Shown: positions 6,963 through 14,695, counted from the stretch's first letter. The stretch: 15,219 bases of DNA from Alphaproteobacteria bacterium (GCA_016742295.1 JACVCA010000013.1:1-15219), one strand, 5' to 3'. The notes: generated by a model from the sequence alone, not told the origin. Program-made: numbers and translations.

Positions 6963-7526
6963 TTAACCTACAAACATTGGTACCAATCTAGAATTACGGA
7001 TACAAGTATTAGTTTTAACATTAAGATTATGTTTTATATCTTGGATCATTCGTTCAAGATTATACTCTTGCTTTCTTAGTTCAAGGTTTCTTAAGGGTAA
7101 ACTGTACTCTTGTTCATCAATCTTATAACCCATATCTAAGCAGAATCTTAACAGTTTTATACCTCTTTGTTCATCTTGAACTATTCCAGTTTTTCCTTCT
7201 CGCATGCTTTCGGCCAGTACAAACAGATGCTTTATAGCATTTGTTTTTGCAAGGTTTTTGCTACCCTTACTTAAAGCCTTTAAGTTCTTAATCCCTCTTT
7301 TCAGTTTAGTAAGATCACTATTATATAAAACTTCTGCTTCAGCAGTCGTTGAAAAAGTATATAATTTTTCTTCAAGATCATAGAATATTGTCTCTTTGAG
7401 CGGATATTTTACCAAAAGGGCTTTTAAAGATAAATTTAATTCAGGAGCAAAATTCTCGAAGTCGCTTGCATAAGCAGAAAAGGAGATAACACTCCAGAAG
7501 ACAGTTTTTATAAGAAATTTGACCAT
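6963..7526 (-). CDS. Secreted hypothetical protein, possibly with one Sel1-like unit
   Basis: I take the ATG at 7526 as the start because AGAAGGAT lies just upstream and it begins a clean signal peptide (MVKFLIKTVFWSVISFSAYA, then SD). The longer frame to 7592 adds 22 residues that would bury it. The mature protein of about 165 residues is helical. The segment HLFVLAESMREGKTGIVQDE, followed by RGIKLLRFCLDMGY, resembles a single degenerate Sel1/TPR-like unit. I do not recognise a family. The gene sits inside the interval bounded by the 29-bp inverted repeats. Export to the periplasm or beyond is supported; function is unknown. Confidence 0.7.
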   Translation of the reverse strand: MVKFLIKTVFWSVISFSAYASDFENFAPELNLSLKALLVKYPLKETIFYDLEEKLYTFSTTAEAEVLYNSDLTKLKRGIKNLKALSKGSKNLAKTNAIKHLFVLAESMREGKTGIVQDEQRGIKLLRFCLDMGYKIDEQEYSLPLRNLELRKQEYNLERMIQDIKHNLNVKTNTCIRNSRLVPMFVG

Positions 7527-7586
7527 GCTTTTATCCTTCTTTATTAATATACTTATTGTCTCAAAAAGACGTAAGAATAATCTATA

Positions 7587-7615
7587 TGTCAATTAGCGTT
7601 CAAGTATTTACCCTT
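7587..7615 (+). repeat. Right copy of the 29-bp inverted repeat (IS-end-like)
   Basis: TGTCAATTAG, then CGTTC, then AAGTATTTACCCTT, matching the minus strand of 5706-5734 at 27 of 29 positions. Read on the minus strand it supplies a TTGACA hexamer about 60 bases upstream of the secreted protein start at 7526, so the repeat could contribute a -35 element. Confidence 0.7.
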
Positions 7616-7958
7616 AATCGCGTTTAAAATTTATGCCCTTTTTATTATTATTTTAAGATGCTATTTTTTTATTTAGTCTTTATAAATCAATGCTATAATC
7701 TTCTAAAAGTGAAACCATTTCTTCAGTAATTACCCTTATTAAAAAATGCGATTAAAGGATAATTATTGTACGCAAAACATGGCTGAGCTATATACTTACA
7801 AAAGTTAAGAACAATAAGTGGCGAATTAAATACCTTTATGGAATTATACACATAATGCAGGAAATCCGTTTTATTGCAAATAAAAATATTCTTACAGTTA
7901 AAATCTTAGAGGGGTATACAAAGTTTCAATCCGATTCAAAAAGTTACTCAAATCACCC
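7616..7958. other. Intergenic, no gene recognised
   Basis: About 340 bases with stops in every frame. A weak inverted repeat, CCCTTAATCGCGTTT (7611-7625) against AAATGCGATTAAAGG (7744-7758), extends from the 29-bp repeat and may be part of a decayed mobile element end. No terminator for the minus-strand gene ending at 7959 is evident. Confidence 0.4.
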
Positions 7959-8492
7959 TCATAAATCCTCATGCTGGTACGAATCCGACACTGGATAGCA
8001 ATTGTAAAATTCATAACCATTTATATTACATAATGACTCACATATATCGGTGTTCTCAACGAAGTACGATGTAATTCCAAATCGGCGCCCCTCCCAATCA
8101 CGACACCAACAATCACATTCTGCTGCTACCACTGCCATGTGGTATGCTAGAACTAATCCGGTAATTATGGCTTTTTTTGGACTCTGAGTAGCAAAATTTA
8201 TTATTCCATTAGTGTTCCGAATCACATTTTTAGCAGGATATAATAAATAAGACATCCATGATGTTTTAGAATCTTCTGACTCATTTTTAAATGATAATGC
8301 CATATTAGAAGTATTAGTACCTATTTCATATTTAAAACTATCTATATAATTTTCACTACTATGATATGTTATTTTATATGATGTTTTTTCTTCAAGACCT
8401 GACATATTATCCGTACATTTTATTTCTGAGCATAAAGCAATAATAAAACAACAAATAGCTATTGATATAGTTTTCAATTTATTTATCTTCAT
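7959..8492 (-). CDS. Secreted or membrane-anchored Cys-rich hypothetical protein
   Basis: The 177-residue product begins with a signal-peptide-like segment (MKINKLKTISIAICCFIIAL, then CSEIKC). A polar region follows, then a hydrophobic helix around residues 107-124 (AIITGLVLAYHMAVVAA). It ends in a compact cysteine-rich tail: ECDCWCRDWEGRR, DICESLCN and YNCYP, six cysteines in about 45 residues, suggesting a disulfide-stabilised exported domain. The ATG at 8492 has AGGGGGA close upstream, and an exact TATAAT (complement of 8522-8527) sits further up. I do not recognise the family. An extracytoplasmic, possibly host-facing, role is inferred from the signal and cysteines. Confidence 0.7.
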   Translation of the reverse strand: MKINKLKTISIAICCFIIALCSEIKCTDNMSGLEEKTSYKITYHSSENYIDSFKYEIGTNTSNMALSFKNESEDSKTSWMSYLLYPAKNVIRNTNGIINFATQSPKKAIITGLVLAYHMAVVAAECDCWCRDWEGRRFGITSYFVENTDICESLCNINGYEFYNCYPVSDSYQHEDL

Positions 8493-8792
8493 GAACTCCC
8501 CCTATTCAAAATTTATTTAAAATTATAGGTAACAAGAATCATCATAATGTAGGCTTATATCAAAAACAATGGAAAAGGTAAACCGTGTAAACGTTCAATA
8601 TAAATGAGACCCAAGATTCTGCCTTCAGGATGTTATAAACATAGGCTATAGGGGTGAGTCCGTTCAAGACTTAATGAGGACAAAGGCATGAACTTAGAAT
8701 ATGGCAATCTTTGTCTCCTTCATTTCAAACTCTGAATGATTAGGTTTGTTGCTTAGAAGCCTTTAAAAAGATGCAACTCAAATAAGCAATCA
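8493..8792. other. Intergenic between Cys-rich gene and IS6 remnant
   Basis: About 300 bases. The first 40 hold the ribosome binding site and -10-like TATAAT of the minus-strand gene. The remainder has no ORF; a 7-bp inverted repeat (GACAAAG/CTTTGTC at 8679-8685 and 8709-8715) is the only structure noted. Confidence 0.4.
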
Positions 8793-9264
8793 GGTACTGT
8801 CAACTTATCTGCTTTAGGATTAAAGCTTTTAAAACAGTCTGTTACTTAATTTGTTAGGCGCAATTCGGCCGTGAGGTGATCTGATGCCAAAGAGCAAAAG
8901 CTTCATTCAGTTTACACCGTCTTACTCCTGCTGAAATTTTATAAAAGCTCACTTTAAACCAGTTTCTAAAGATACCAAAGACTGAAAGGAATAATTGAGC
9001 TTGAGGAGAGCTTTTAAACCAACGCATCTGCTTTTCTCTAAGTCGTGTAGGTTGGTGAGAAACTCCCATACAATTATTTAGCCTTTTATGGCTTCGGTGC
9101 TCTGTCGTCTTCAGTAATTTCTTTCTAGCTGCTTTATAACTTCTAAGCTTATCTGTAATCATTACTCTCGGTATATACTGTAATCCCTTTAAAAGCTTCT
9201 TAAAGAACCTAAGAGCTGCCTTTGCCCTTCTACGAGATTGAACCAAGACGTCAAGTTCATATCC
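8793..9264 (-). mobile_element. Degenerate IS6-family element
   Basis: It comprises the transposase remnant plus a putative terminal repeat GGTACTGTCAACTT at 8793-8806, styled like IS6-family ends (GGxxCTGT). The opposite end was not found, so the 5' boundary is uncertain and may extend to about 9370, where AAAGGAGGAG and an ATG are visible on the minus strand. Not mobile in its present form. Confidence 0.55.
8854..9264 (-). pseudogene. IS6-family transposase, C-terminal part
   Basis: The frame reads GYELDVLVQSRRRAKAALRF, then FKKLLKGL, PRVMITDKLRSY, EHRSHKRLNN, SHQPTRLREKQMRWFKS and QAQLFLSVF, a clear IS6/IS26-type DDE transposase. The second catalytic aspartate is in VMITDKLRSY and the glutamate position lies in TRLREKQM. 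The conserved N-terminal part with the first aspartate (WRVDETY type) is missing: upstream of GYELD there are two in-frame stops and only scraps of similarity. It is an internal-deletion pseudogene of about half the usual length (around 230 residues). Confidence 0.85.
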
Positions 9265-9475
9265 CTATCTATTTTTACTAGCAATTTACCATGCTGCCAT
9301 ACCTATCTCAGCAAGTTGAAAATCCCTCAATAGCAATTGTTTTAATATTCATCTGTAGCTCCTCCTTTTTGGTGTGAATGATTATTATACTTCATTCTAA
9401 CTCTTTTAAAGCCGTTCAAAAAGCAGGGGCCATATCTCCTAAGCTATATCAGAGTAATAATTGGGAGCTGTTCGA
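9265..9475. other. Intergenic with decayed IS6 5' region
   Basis: On the minus strand an AAAGGAGGAG followed by ATGAATATTAAAAC and then multiple stops looks like the original translation start of the IS6 transposase after a deletion. Nothing else is coding here. Confidence 0.4.
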
Positions 9476-9497
9476 GGCGAGGATATTAATCCTCGCC
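9476..9497. terminator. Strong hairpin downstream of the pore-forming toxin gene
   Basis: GGCGAGGAT and ATCCTCGCC form a perfect 9-bp stem with a 4-base loop, 26 bases beyond the minus-strand stop at 9523. It is the only GC-rich stem nearby. A T-run follows only on the plus-strand side (CATTTT), so it is not a textbook intrinsic terminator for the minus-strand transcript, but its position fits a 3' end structure. Confidence 0.6.
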
Positions 9498-9522
9498 CAT
9501 TTTAATGACCTCTACTACTTTA

Positions 9523-10893
9523 TTATAGCTTTGTTTCATTCAATCTAAATACTAAATCATGAGCGTTTTTTATAGTGATTATACCACTTGTACGAGCATA
9601 CACAAAATGGTCTTCTACTTTATAAATTTCCCCTTTATAACCTTCATATTGCAAGAAGGACTTCACTGCATCTGCTTCTACAAGCTTAGTGGGAGAAATT
9701 AAGCCATCATTATTGATGCGATCTGCTACAGCGCTAAATTTTACATCAGCTTTAAATGGTATCTCCAAATCAACTTTTTTATACGTTGCAACTAATTTTA
9801 CGTCTGAGTAAGGAGGTACATTGATTTTTTGATCATATTTAAACGTATTCTTACTAAAACTTTCTTCAAACTTTTCAGCACTAAAACTATTATGTTTATT
9901 CCAGCTAAAGTTTTTCTGTGCATGGCCCCCTACACCTACAAGAAAAGAGCCAAGAATTCCAGAAGCATTTGCCTCAATGCTCACTTCTAAGTTGTTTGAG
10001 AAGTTTGTCTCTTCACTGCTATTAAAAGACCAAGAAGCCTTATTTTCTAGTACCTTCTCAGAATAAAAACTCATTTTTTGGTGACAACTGCCATTATTTG
10101 TAAAGTGAACGCTAGTTGCCTCTTCTACTTGCTTAGTCGCTCCTGAAAGGAATTGAGTAATGTCCTCATATATGAAGTTTAACAACGTTGCTTTAAGAGC
10201 ATAGTTTTGAGGTATGAGCCTGACCTGGTAACTATCACTAGCTTCAGGATGCTGATTCATAAAAGCTTCCGTTAGGGAAAGAGCCTCATAAGTACTTGTT
10301 GTACGATCATGCCTCATATCTAAATAGCGCCCAAGCTTTGACTGAACTCTATAGTAGCCATTGCCTTGGTCAATAAGCCTAACTTGATAACTATCATTAG
10401 CTTCAGGGTGCTGATTCATAAAGGATTCGGTTAAGGAAAGAGCCGGATGAGTATCCTGTGTCCTGTCATGCCTCATATCTAAATAACGTCCAAGCTTTGA
10501 CTGAACTCTATAGTAGCCATTGCCTTGGTCAATAAGCCTAACTTGATAACTATCATTAGCTTCAGGGTGCTGATTCATAAAAGATTCGGTTAAGGAAAGA
10601 GCCGGATGAGTATCCTTTGTCTTATCATGCCTCATATCTAAATAACGTCCAAGCTTTGATTGAACTCGATAATATAATCCTGTAACAACCTGCCCTTTGG
10701 TAGCTTTAATACCAACATTAGGAACTAAATTTTGTTCATCGGTTCCTGTGGAACCTGAAGTCCCTACCCCTCCTGGGTAGATAGTTGTAAGTCGGTCTGA
10801 ATCATCTTCTCGGGAACTTGCGTTTAACAGGCAAGGAGTAAATAGTAAGTTTATTCCTAATAAATGAGCTAATGCTTTTTTATGTTTTGTCAT
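9523..10893 (-). CDS. Secreted beta-trefoil lectin / aerolysin-like pore-forming toxin candidate
   Basis: The 456-residue protein has a signal peptide (about 1-25, ending CLLNA) and a short Gly/Ser/Thr linker. Residues 74-232 hold three 53-residue repeats, each starting YYRVQSKLGRYLDMRHD and ending DSYQVRLI. Threefold repetition of this size is the hallmark of a beta-trefoil lectin. Residues 233-456 are strand-rich, with alternating Ser/Thr/Asn patterns (MSFYSEKV, ASWSFNSSEETNFSNN), a hydrophobic glycine-rich SGILGSFLVGVGG that suits a transmembrane hairpin, and VPPYSDVKLVATYKKVDLEI, a motif typical of aerolysin/ETX-MTX2 proteins. Together they suggest a toxin that binds glycans and oligomerises into a membrane pore. 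The ATG at 10893 has GGGAGA upstream and a good promoter 34 bases away. No neighbour forms an operon. Domain calls are by eye; pore activity is inference. Confidence 0.8.
   Translation of the reverse strand: MTKHKKALAHLLGINLLFTPCLLNASSREDDSDRLTTIYPGGVGTSGSTGTDEQNLVPNVGIKATKGQVVTGLYYRVQSKLGRYLDMRHDKTKDTHPALSLTESFMNQHPEANDSYQVRLIDQGNGYYRVQSKLGRYLDMRHDRTQDTHPALSLTESFMNQHPEANDSYQVRLIDQGNGYYRVQSKLGRYLDMRHDRTTSTYEALSLTEAFMNQHPEASDSYQVRLIPQNYALKATLLNFIYEDITQFLSGATKQVEEATSVHFTNNGSCHQKMSFYSEKVLENKASWSFNSSEETNFSNNLEVSIEANASGILGSFLVGVGGHAQKNFSWNKHNSFSAEKFEESFSKNTFKYDQKINVPPYSDVKLVATYKKVDLEIPFKADVKFSAVADRINNDGLISPTKLVEADAVKSFLQYEGYKGEIYKVEDHFVYARTSGIITIKNAHDLVFRLNETKL
10198..10674 (-). repeat. Three 159-bp coding repeats forming the beta-trefoil
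   Basis: Copies at 10516-10674, 10357-10515 and 10198-10356 encode the three lectin subdomains. The first two differ at only a few bases; the third has drifted more (TTSTYEAL replaces TKDTHPAL). This implies recent duplication or gene conversion within the gene. Confidence 0.9.
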
Positions 10894-10926
10894 TAAGTTT
10901 CTCCCTGTTTATTTGTTCTCACTTAA

Positions 10927-10955
10927 TTTATAGCTGGTAGAAATTCTTTTGTCTA
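10927..10955 (-). promoter_or_regulatory. Sigma-70-type promoter of the pore-forming toxin gene
   Basis: On the minus strand TAGACA (10955-10950) and TATAAA (10932-10927) are separated by exactly 17 bases, each matching the consensus hexamer at five of six positions. The start codon lies 34 bases downstream with a GGGAGA ribosome binding site between. Confidence 0.65.
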
Positions 10956-10993
10956 TATCATAAAAATCTTGAGACTATTAACTTATTCACACA

Positions 10994-11023
10994 TTTTTAT
11001 CTTACGTAATACAGAGATAAAAA
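10994..11023. promoter_or_regulatory. 9-bp inverted repeat in the divergent intergenic region
   Basis: TTTTTATCT and AGATAAAAA are perfect inverted copies with a 12-base spacer, between the divergently transcribed toxin and ATPase genes. It could be an operator or a hairpin; the AT composition makes chance a fair alternative. Confidence 0.35.
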
Positions 11024-11094
11024 CTTATTGCGAAAGTTATTTTATTACTGTAAAGTTACGTAAAATAGCATAAATTAAATTGGGTAAGTGTTTT

Positions 11095-12549
11095 ATGAAT
11101 CATACGCCATTTGTTGGGAGAAAATATGAGCTAAATTTGCTCAATGATCTTCTAGAAAAGAAAGTTGCAAACTTAGTGGTCATCAAAGGTCGTCGTCGGA
11201 TTGGTAAGAGTAGGCTTGTTGAAGAATTTGCCCGTCATAAAAAATATTATATCTTTTCTGGGTTACCACCTACAAGTAATACGACCGCACAATCACAACG
11301 CGACGAATTTGCAAGGCAACTTGCTCTTCAAAGCAAAGTGCCAGAGGTGAGAGTAGATGATTGGACTAAACTCTTCTTACTCCTTGCCAAAGAAGTAGGA
11401 AAAAATAGGACAGTAATTTTGTTTGATGAAATCTCTTGGATGGGATCAAAAGATCCAGACTTTTTGGGAAAGCTTAAAAATGCATGGGATCTTCACTTTA
11501 AAAAGAACCCAAAACTTATTCTCATTTTGTGTGGTTCGGTATCTTCTTGGATTGAAAAGAATATCATAAGCAGTACTGGGTTTTTTGGAAGAATTTCTCT
11601 AAAATTAACTTTAGGTGAACTTCCTCTCAATGATTGTAATACGTTGTTGCATCATTTAGGCTTTGATAGATCTCCTCTAGAAAAATTTCAAATCTTATCT
11701 GTGGTTGGGGGGGTCCCTTGGTATCTGGAATCAATTAACCCTGCATACTCTGCAACTGATAATATCAAACGTCTTTGTTTTACGAAAGATGGCTTATTGG
11801 TAGATGAATTCAAATTTATCTTTGAGGACTTATATGGCCGCCGTGGAGAAATTTGTAAGAAAATAGTTGAATATCTGGCCAAAGGCTCTGCTGAATACGC
11901 AGAAATTGCTGCAGGATTGAATTATTACAGCAGTGGTGCGCTAAGTGAATATCTTGAAGATTTACTCATATCAGGATTTATAAGCCGCGATTATACTTGG
12001 TCCTTAAAAAGTAGTAAAGACACTATGAAATTAAGTAAATTCCGCCTTAGCGACAATTATTTAAGATTTTACCTTAAATACATTTCTCCTAGGTTAAATC
12101 AAATTAAAAAAGATCAATTTGCTGCTATAAGCCTTATCTCGCTTCCTAACTTAGATGGGATTATGGGATTGCAATTTGAAAACCTTGTCCTAAACAATCG
12201 TAGACAGATCCAAGAATATTTAATGCTTAAGCCAGAAGAGATCTTGTCTGATAACCCTTATTTTCAGCACCAAACTACAAAGCAAAAAGGCTGCCAAATC
12301 GATTATCTTATCCAAACACGTTATAATACCTTGTTTGCATGTGAAATAAAGTTTTCAAAAAAAGAGATTGATAATTCTATAGTGAATGAAATGAAGGAAA
12401 AAGTATCAAAGATTATATTACCGCGTGGTTTTGCTTGTTTGCCAGTTCTTATTCATGTCAGTGGAGTTAATGAAGAAGTAAAAAACTCCAATTATTTCTT
12501 CAAACTTATAGATTTTGGCAAGCTCTTTTTTGATAAAGGTTTAAATTAA
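11095..12549 (+). CDS. ATPase_2-type AAA+ ATPase with C-terminal DUF234 domain (second copy)
   Basis: The 484-residue product has the same plan as the 3907-5367 product: Walker A GRRRIGKS at residues 32-39, Walker B TVILFDEISW with D111-E112, a sensor-like LCGSVSSWIEKNII, and a C-terminal DUF234 domain with the D...CEIKF arrangement (GCQIDYLIQ, LFACEIKFS). I start it at the ATG at 11095 (MNHTPFVGRK), which aligns with the paralogue; a TTG at 11080 would add five residues and has no better ribosome binding site. Both active-site motifs are intact in both copies. The family's cellular role is not settled; the nuclease-like C-terminal motif hints at DNA binding or cleavage. Transcribed away from the toxin gene and followed closely by an ISNCY element. 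Confidence 0.9.
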   Translation: MNHTPFVGRKYELNLLNDLLEKKVANLVVIKGRRRIGKSRLVEEFARHKKYYIFSGLPPTSNTTAQSQRDEFARQLALQSKVPEVRVDDWTKLFLLLAKEVGKNRTVILFDEISWMGSKDPDFLGKLKNAWDLHFKKNPKLILILCGSVSSWIEKNIISSTGFFGRISLKLTLGELPLNDCNTLLHHLGFDRSPLEKFQILSVVGGVPWYLESINPAYSATDNIKRLCFTKDGLLVDEFKFIFEDLYGRRGEICKKIVEYLAKGSAEYAEIAAGLNYYSSGALSEYLEDLLISGFISRDYTWSLKSSKDTMKLSKFRLSDNYLRFYLKYISPRLNQIKKDQFAAISLISLPNLDGIMGLQFENLVLNNRRQIQEYLMLKPEEILSDNPYFQHQTTKQKGCQIDYLIQTRYNTLFACEIKFSKKEIDNSIVNEMKEKVSKIILPRGFACLPVLIHVSGVNEEVKNSNYFFKLIDFGKLFFDKGLN

Positions 12550-12632
12550 GCCTTTGAAGATAAAAATAATATTTCAATTAAATATCCATAATCTTAATTA
12601 TACAGCACATATATGTTAGCCCAAAGTAATAA

Positions 12633-12662
12633 TGTCGTGTTTTAGCAAAGTTGAAATGTCGC
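12633..12662 (+). repeat. Left inverted repeat of the ISNCY element
   Basis: Begins TGTCGTGTTTTAGC and contains a second TGTCG 24 bases in, giving an internal repeat also seen at the right end. Confidence 0.75.
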
Positions 12663-12710
12663 CTTTTATAATGAGAGAGGTTTCTACTCTCACCTATAAA
12701 GGGTTCATGG

Positions 12711-14018
12711 ATGAAAGCGCATTATACGATGAGCAAACAAGAAATAGACCGATTAGAAGTTATACAAAAGCTCTTAGATAAAAGATGGACGCAAAAGAAA
12801 GCCTCACAAGTAATGCAGATTAGCGTCCGTCAAGTACAACGTCTCCTGCAGGCTTATCGTAAACAAGGTGTTCCCGGCCTGTTGTCAAAAAAGCGAGGCA
12901 AACCAAGTAATAACAAGATTTCTGATACAGTTAAGCAATATGCTATCAGCCTTATCAAAGAGCATTACGTTGATTTTGGCCCTACCCTCGCAGCTGAAAA
13001 GCTGTTTGAAAAGCATGATTTAAAATTATCTGTAGAAACAGTTCGCAGCCTCATGATTAATGCCGAGATATGGATCCCAAGAAATAAACGACATAAGCGT
13101 GCTTATCAACCACGCTACAGACGAGAAAGGTTTGGGGAGCTTATTCAGATTGATGGTTCAAATCATCCCTGGTTTGAAGACAGAGGGCCAAAATGTACCT
13201 TACTCGTTTATATTGATGATGCGACAAGTCGGTTAACAAGTTTATACTTTGTCCCTACAGAATCGATGCATACTTACTTTCTCGCAACAAGACAGCATAT
13301 AGAACGCTATGGGAAACCGATTGCATTTTACAGTGACCGGTTGGGTGTTTTCAGGGTTCATTCTAAAACCACTCAAGAGAAGATTATGACCCAGTTTGGC
13401 AGAGCTTTATATGAATTGAATATTGAGCTGATATGTGCCAATACCTGTCAAGCTAAAGGACGTGTAGAACGCGCCAATAAAACCTTGCAGGATCGCTTGG
13501 TAAAAGAGCTAAGGTTACGCAACATCTCTACGATTGCTGAAGCTAATGCCTATTTGCCGGAATTTACAAAAGATTATAACAAGCGATTTGAGAAGGCGCC
13601 CTTTAATCCTGTAGATTGCCATAGACCCTTACAAAAGAATGAGTTCTTGGATGAGAGTTTATGTTTTAAACAGGAACGTACTGTTACCCATAATCTTACC
13701 ATCCAATATGACAGAGTCCTTTACTTAATTGAAGATACAGTCGGGAACCGGGCATTACGCCGTAAGAAGATTATGTTGCATGAATATCCTAATGGCAGCA
13801 TTAGCCTAAACTATAAAGGCCGTAAGCTACAATTTAGTAAGATGTTTGATAGAGTAAAGCCTATTGAGCAAGGAGAAGTAATCCCTAATGAACGTTTAGG
13901 AGCAGTTCTAGAGTTCATTAAAGAAAATCAAAACAAACGTTCCTACACGCGCAGCACTAGATGCCCAGGAAAAAGGCATTTAGGTCTCACCCTCTCGCAA
14001 GTCAACAACGAGCTATAG
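12711..14018 (+). CDS. ISNCY-family transposase
   Basis: The 435-residue DDE transposase has an N-terminal helix-turn-helix (WTQKKASQVMQISVRQVQRL, then YRKQGVPGLLSKKRG) and an integrase core. The catalytic residues are D148 (LIQIDGSNHPWFED), D209 (AFYSDRLGVFRV) and E253 (AKGRVERANKTLQDRLVKEL). The spacing and the QIDGS, YSDxxGVFRV and QAKGRVERAN motifs are characteristic of the ISNCY/IS1202 group. All three acidic residues and the full length are intact, so the enzyme may be functional. The ATG at 12711 has AAAGGG upstream; a nearby ATG at 12707 is out of frame. It lies within matching inverted ends. Confidence 0.9.
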   Translation: MKAHYTMSKQEIDRLEVIQKLLDKRWTQKKASQVMQISVRQVQRLLQAYRKQGVPGLLSKKRGKPSNNKISDTVKQYAISLIKEHYVDFGPTLAAEKLFEKHDLKLSVETVRSLMINAEIWIPRNKRHKRAYQPRYRRERFGELIQIDGSNHPWFEDRGPKCTLLVYIDDATSRLTSLYFVPTESMHTYFLATRQHIERYGKPIAFYSDRLGVFRVHSKTTQEKIMTQFGRALYELNIELICANTCQAKGRVERANKTLQDRLVKELRLRNISTIAEANAYLPEFTKDYNKRFEKAPFNPVDCHRPLQKNEFLDESLCFKQERTVTHNLTIQYDRVLYLIEDTVGNRALRRKKIMLHEYPNGSISLNYKGRKLQFSKMFDRVKPIEQGEVIPNERLGAVLEFIKENQNKRSYTRSTRCPGKRHLGLTLSQVNNEL

Positions 14019-14043
14019 CCAAGCAAAAGAAACAGCCCCTAGA

Positions 14044-14075
14044 CACGACATTTTAACTTAGCACAATACACGACA
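14044..14075 (-). repeat. Right inverted repeat of the ISNCY element
   Basis: On the minus strand it reads TGTCGTGTATTGTGCTAAG, then TTAAAATGTCGTG. It matches the left end and carries the same internal TGTCG duplication. Confidence 0.75.
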
Positions 14076-14272
14076 TCTACTTGGAATTGACATTATTGGC
14101 ATATGCACTGTTAGTGCTAGGTAGAGATTGCGTTGGGATTGAAAAAATTGATATGTCGACAAGTTAATGAGTCCATGTCCCCTCTCAGGAAATGTTGCTG
14201 GTTTGGAATCATTTATTAGTTTTCTTTTCACTTCTCTTAATAAATGGAAAATAATTCTGCTAATAAGCTAAC

Positions 14273-14695
14273 CTAATACTTCTCTAATATTATACTAAGT
14301 GAATCTTTTATTGTATCTAGCAAATATTTACTGTGTAGTTTAGTCACGCTGTTTATAAATTGATCAATAGCCTTACTATCTTCTCCATCTGCTTGTGAAG
14401 ACTGACGTGCTAAATTGCCCCATGTATTTATAAAATTAATTTTTTCAGCTCCATCATCATCGGTAATTTTCCTCACTTCATCTTTAGTAGGATCTTTTTT
14501 ACTTTTATTATTTTGTGATTTTTCAATTAACCCAAAAAGTTCGAGAATATTTTGCTCAGGCACTTCAACGTTGCTCCAAAGTTTTGCAACAATAGAGCCT
14601 GAAGCAGCATCAATATCAAAATAGTCAGAAGAGAAAGCTTCTTCATTTACTAAAAGCCCCATAGCAAAAATTAAACTTGCTAAAATTCTTTTCAT
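14273..14695 (-). CDS. Small secreted hypothetical protein
   Basis: The 140-residue product starts with a signal peptide (MKRILASLIFAMGLLVNEEA, then FSSD). The mature part is short, acidic to neutral and probably helical, with a lysine/asparagine-rich loop (SQNNKSKKDPTKDE) and a C-terminal helix (HSKYLLDTIKDSLSIILEKY). It matches no family I recognise. The ribosome binding site is weak (AAAGAGTAATCGCTC before the ATG). It stands alone between the IS and the PLD gene and resembles, in size and export signal only, the other secreted hypotheticals in this window. Confidence 0.65.
   Translation of the reverse strand: MKRILASLIFAMGLLVNEEAFSSDYFDIDAASGSIVAKLWSNVEVPEQNILELFGLIEKSQNNKSKKDPTKDEVRKITDDDGAEKINFINTWGNLARQSSQADGEDSKAIDQFINSVTKLHSKYLLDTIKDSLSIILEKY

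Larger units (their letters stand above)
12633..14075 (+). mobile_element. ISNCY (IS1202-type) insertion sequence, apparently complete
   Basis: A single transposase gene lies between inverted ends. The left end starts TGTCGTGT at 12633; the right end, on the minus strand, starts TGTCGTGT at 14075. The ends continue in similar fashion for about 30 bases (TTTAGCAAAGTTGAAATGTC against ATTGTGCTAAGTTAAAATGT, one gap). The length of 1443 bp and intact frame fit a recent, possibly active copy. I see no convincing target-site duplication. Confidence 0.8.

Noticed and set aside
11688..11882. Minus-strand 64-codon ORF
   Set aside because: Inside and antisense to the second DUF234 ATPase.
14087..14115. 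TTGACA followed by TAGTGCTA as a promoter
   Set aside because: The -35 hexamer is perfect but no acceptable -10 lies at 16-18 bases and no gene starts downstream on that strand.
14094..14140. Possible tRNA-like segment with a GCACTGTTAGTGC stem
   Set aside because: Only one 5-bp stem is present; the acceptor, D and T arms of a tRNA cannot be formed.
14415..14624. Plus-strand 69-codon ORF
   Set aside because: Shadow of the minus-strand small secreted protein, which has a signal peptide.
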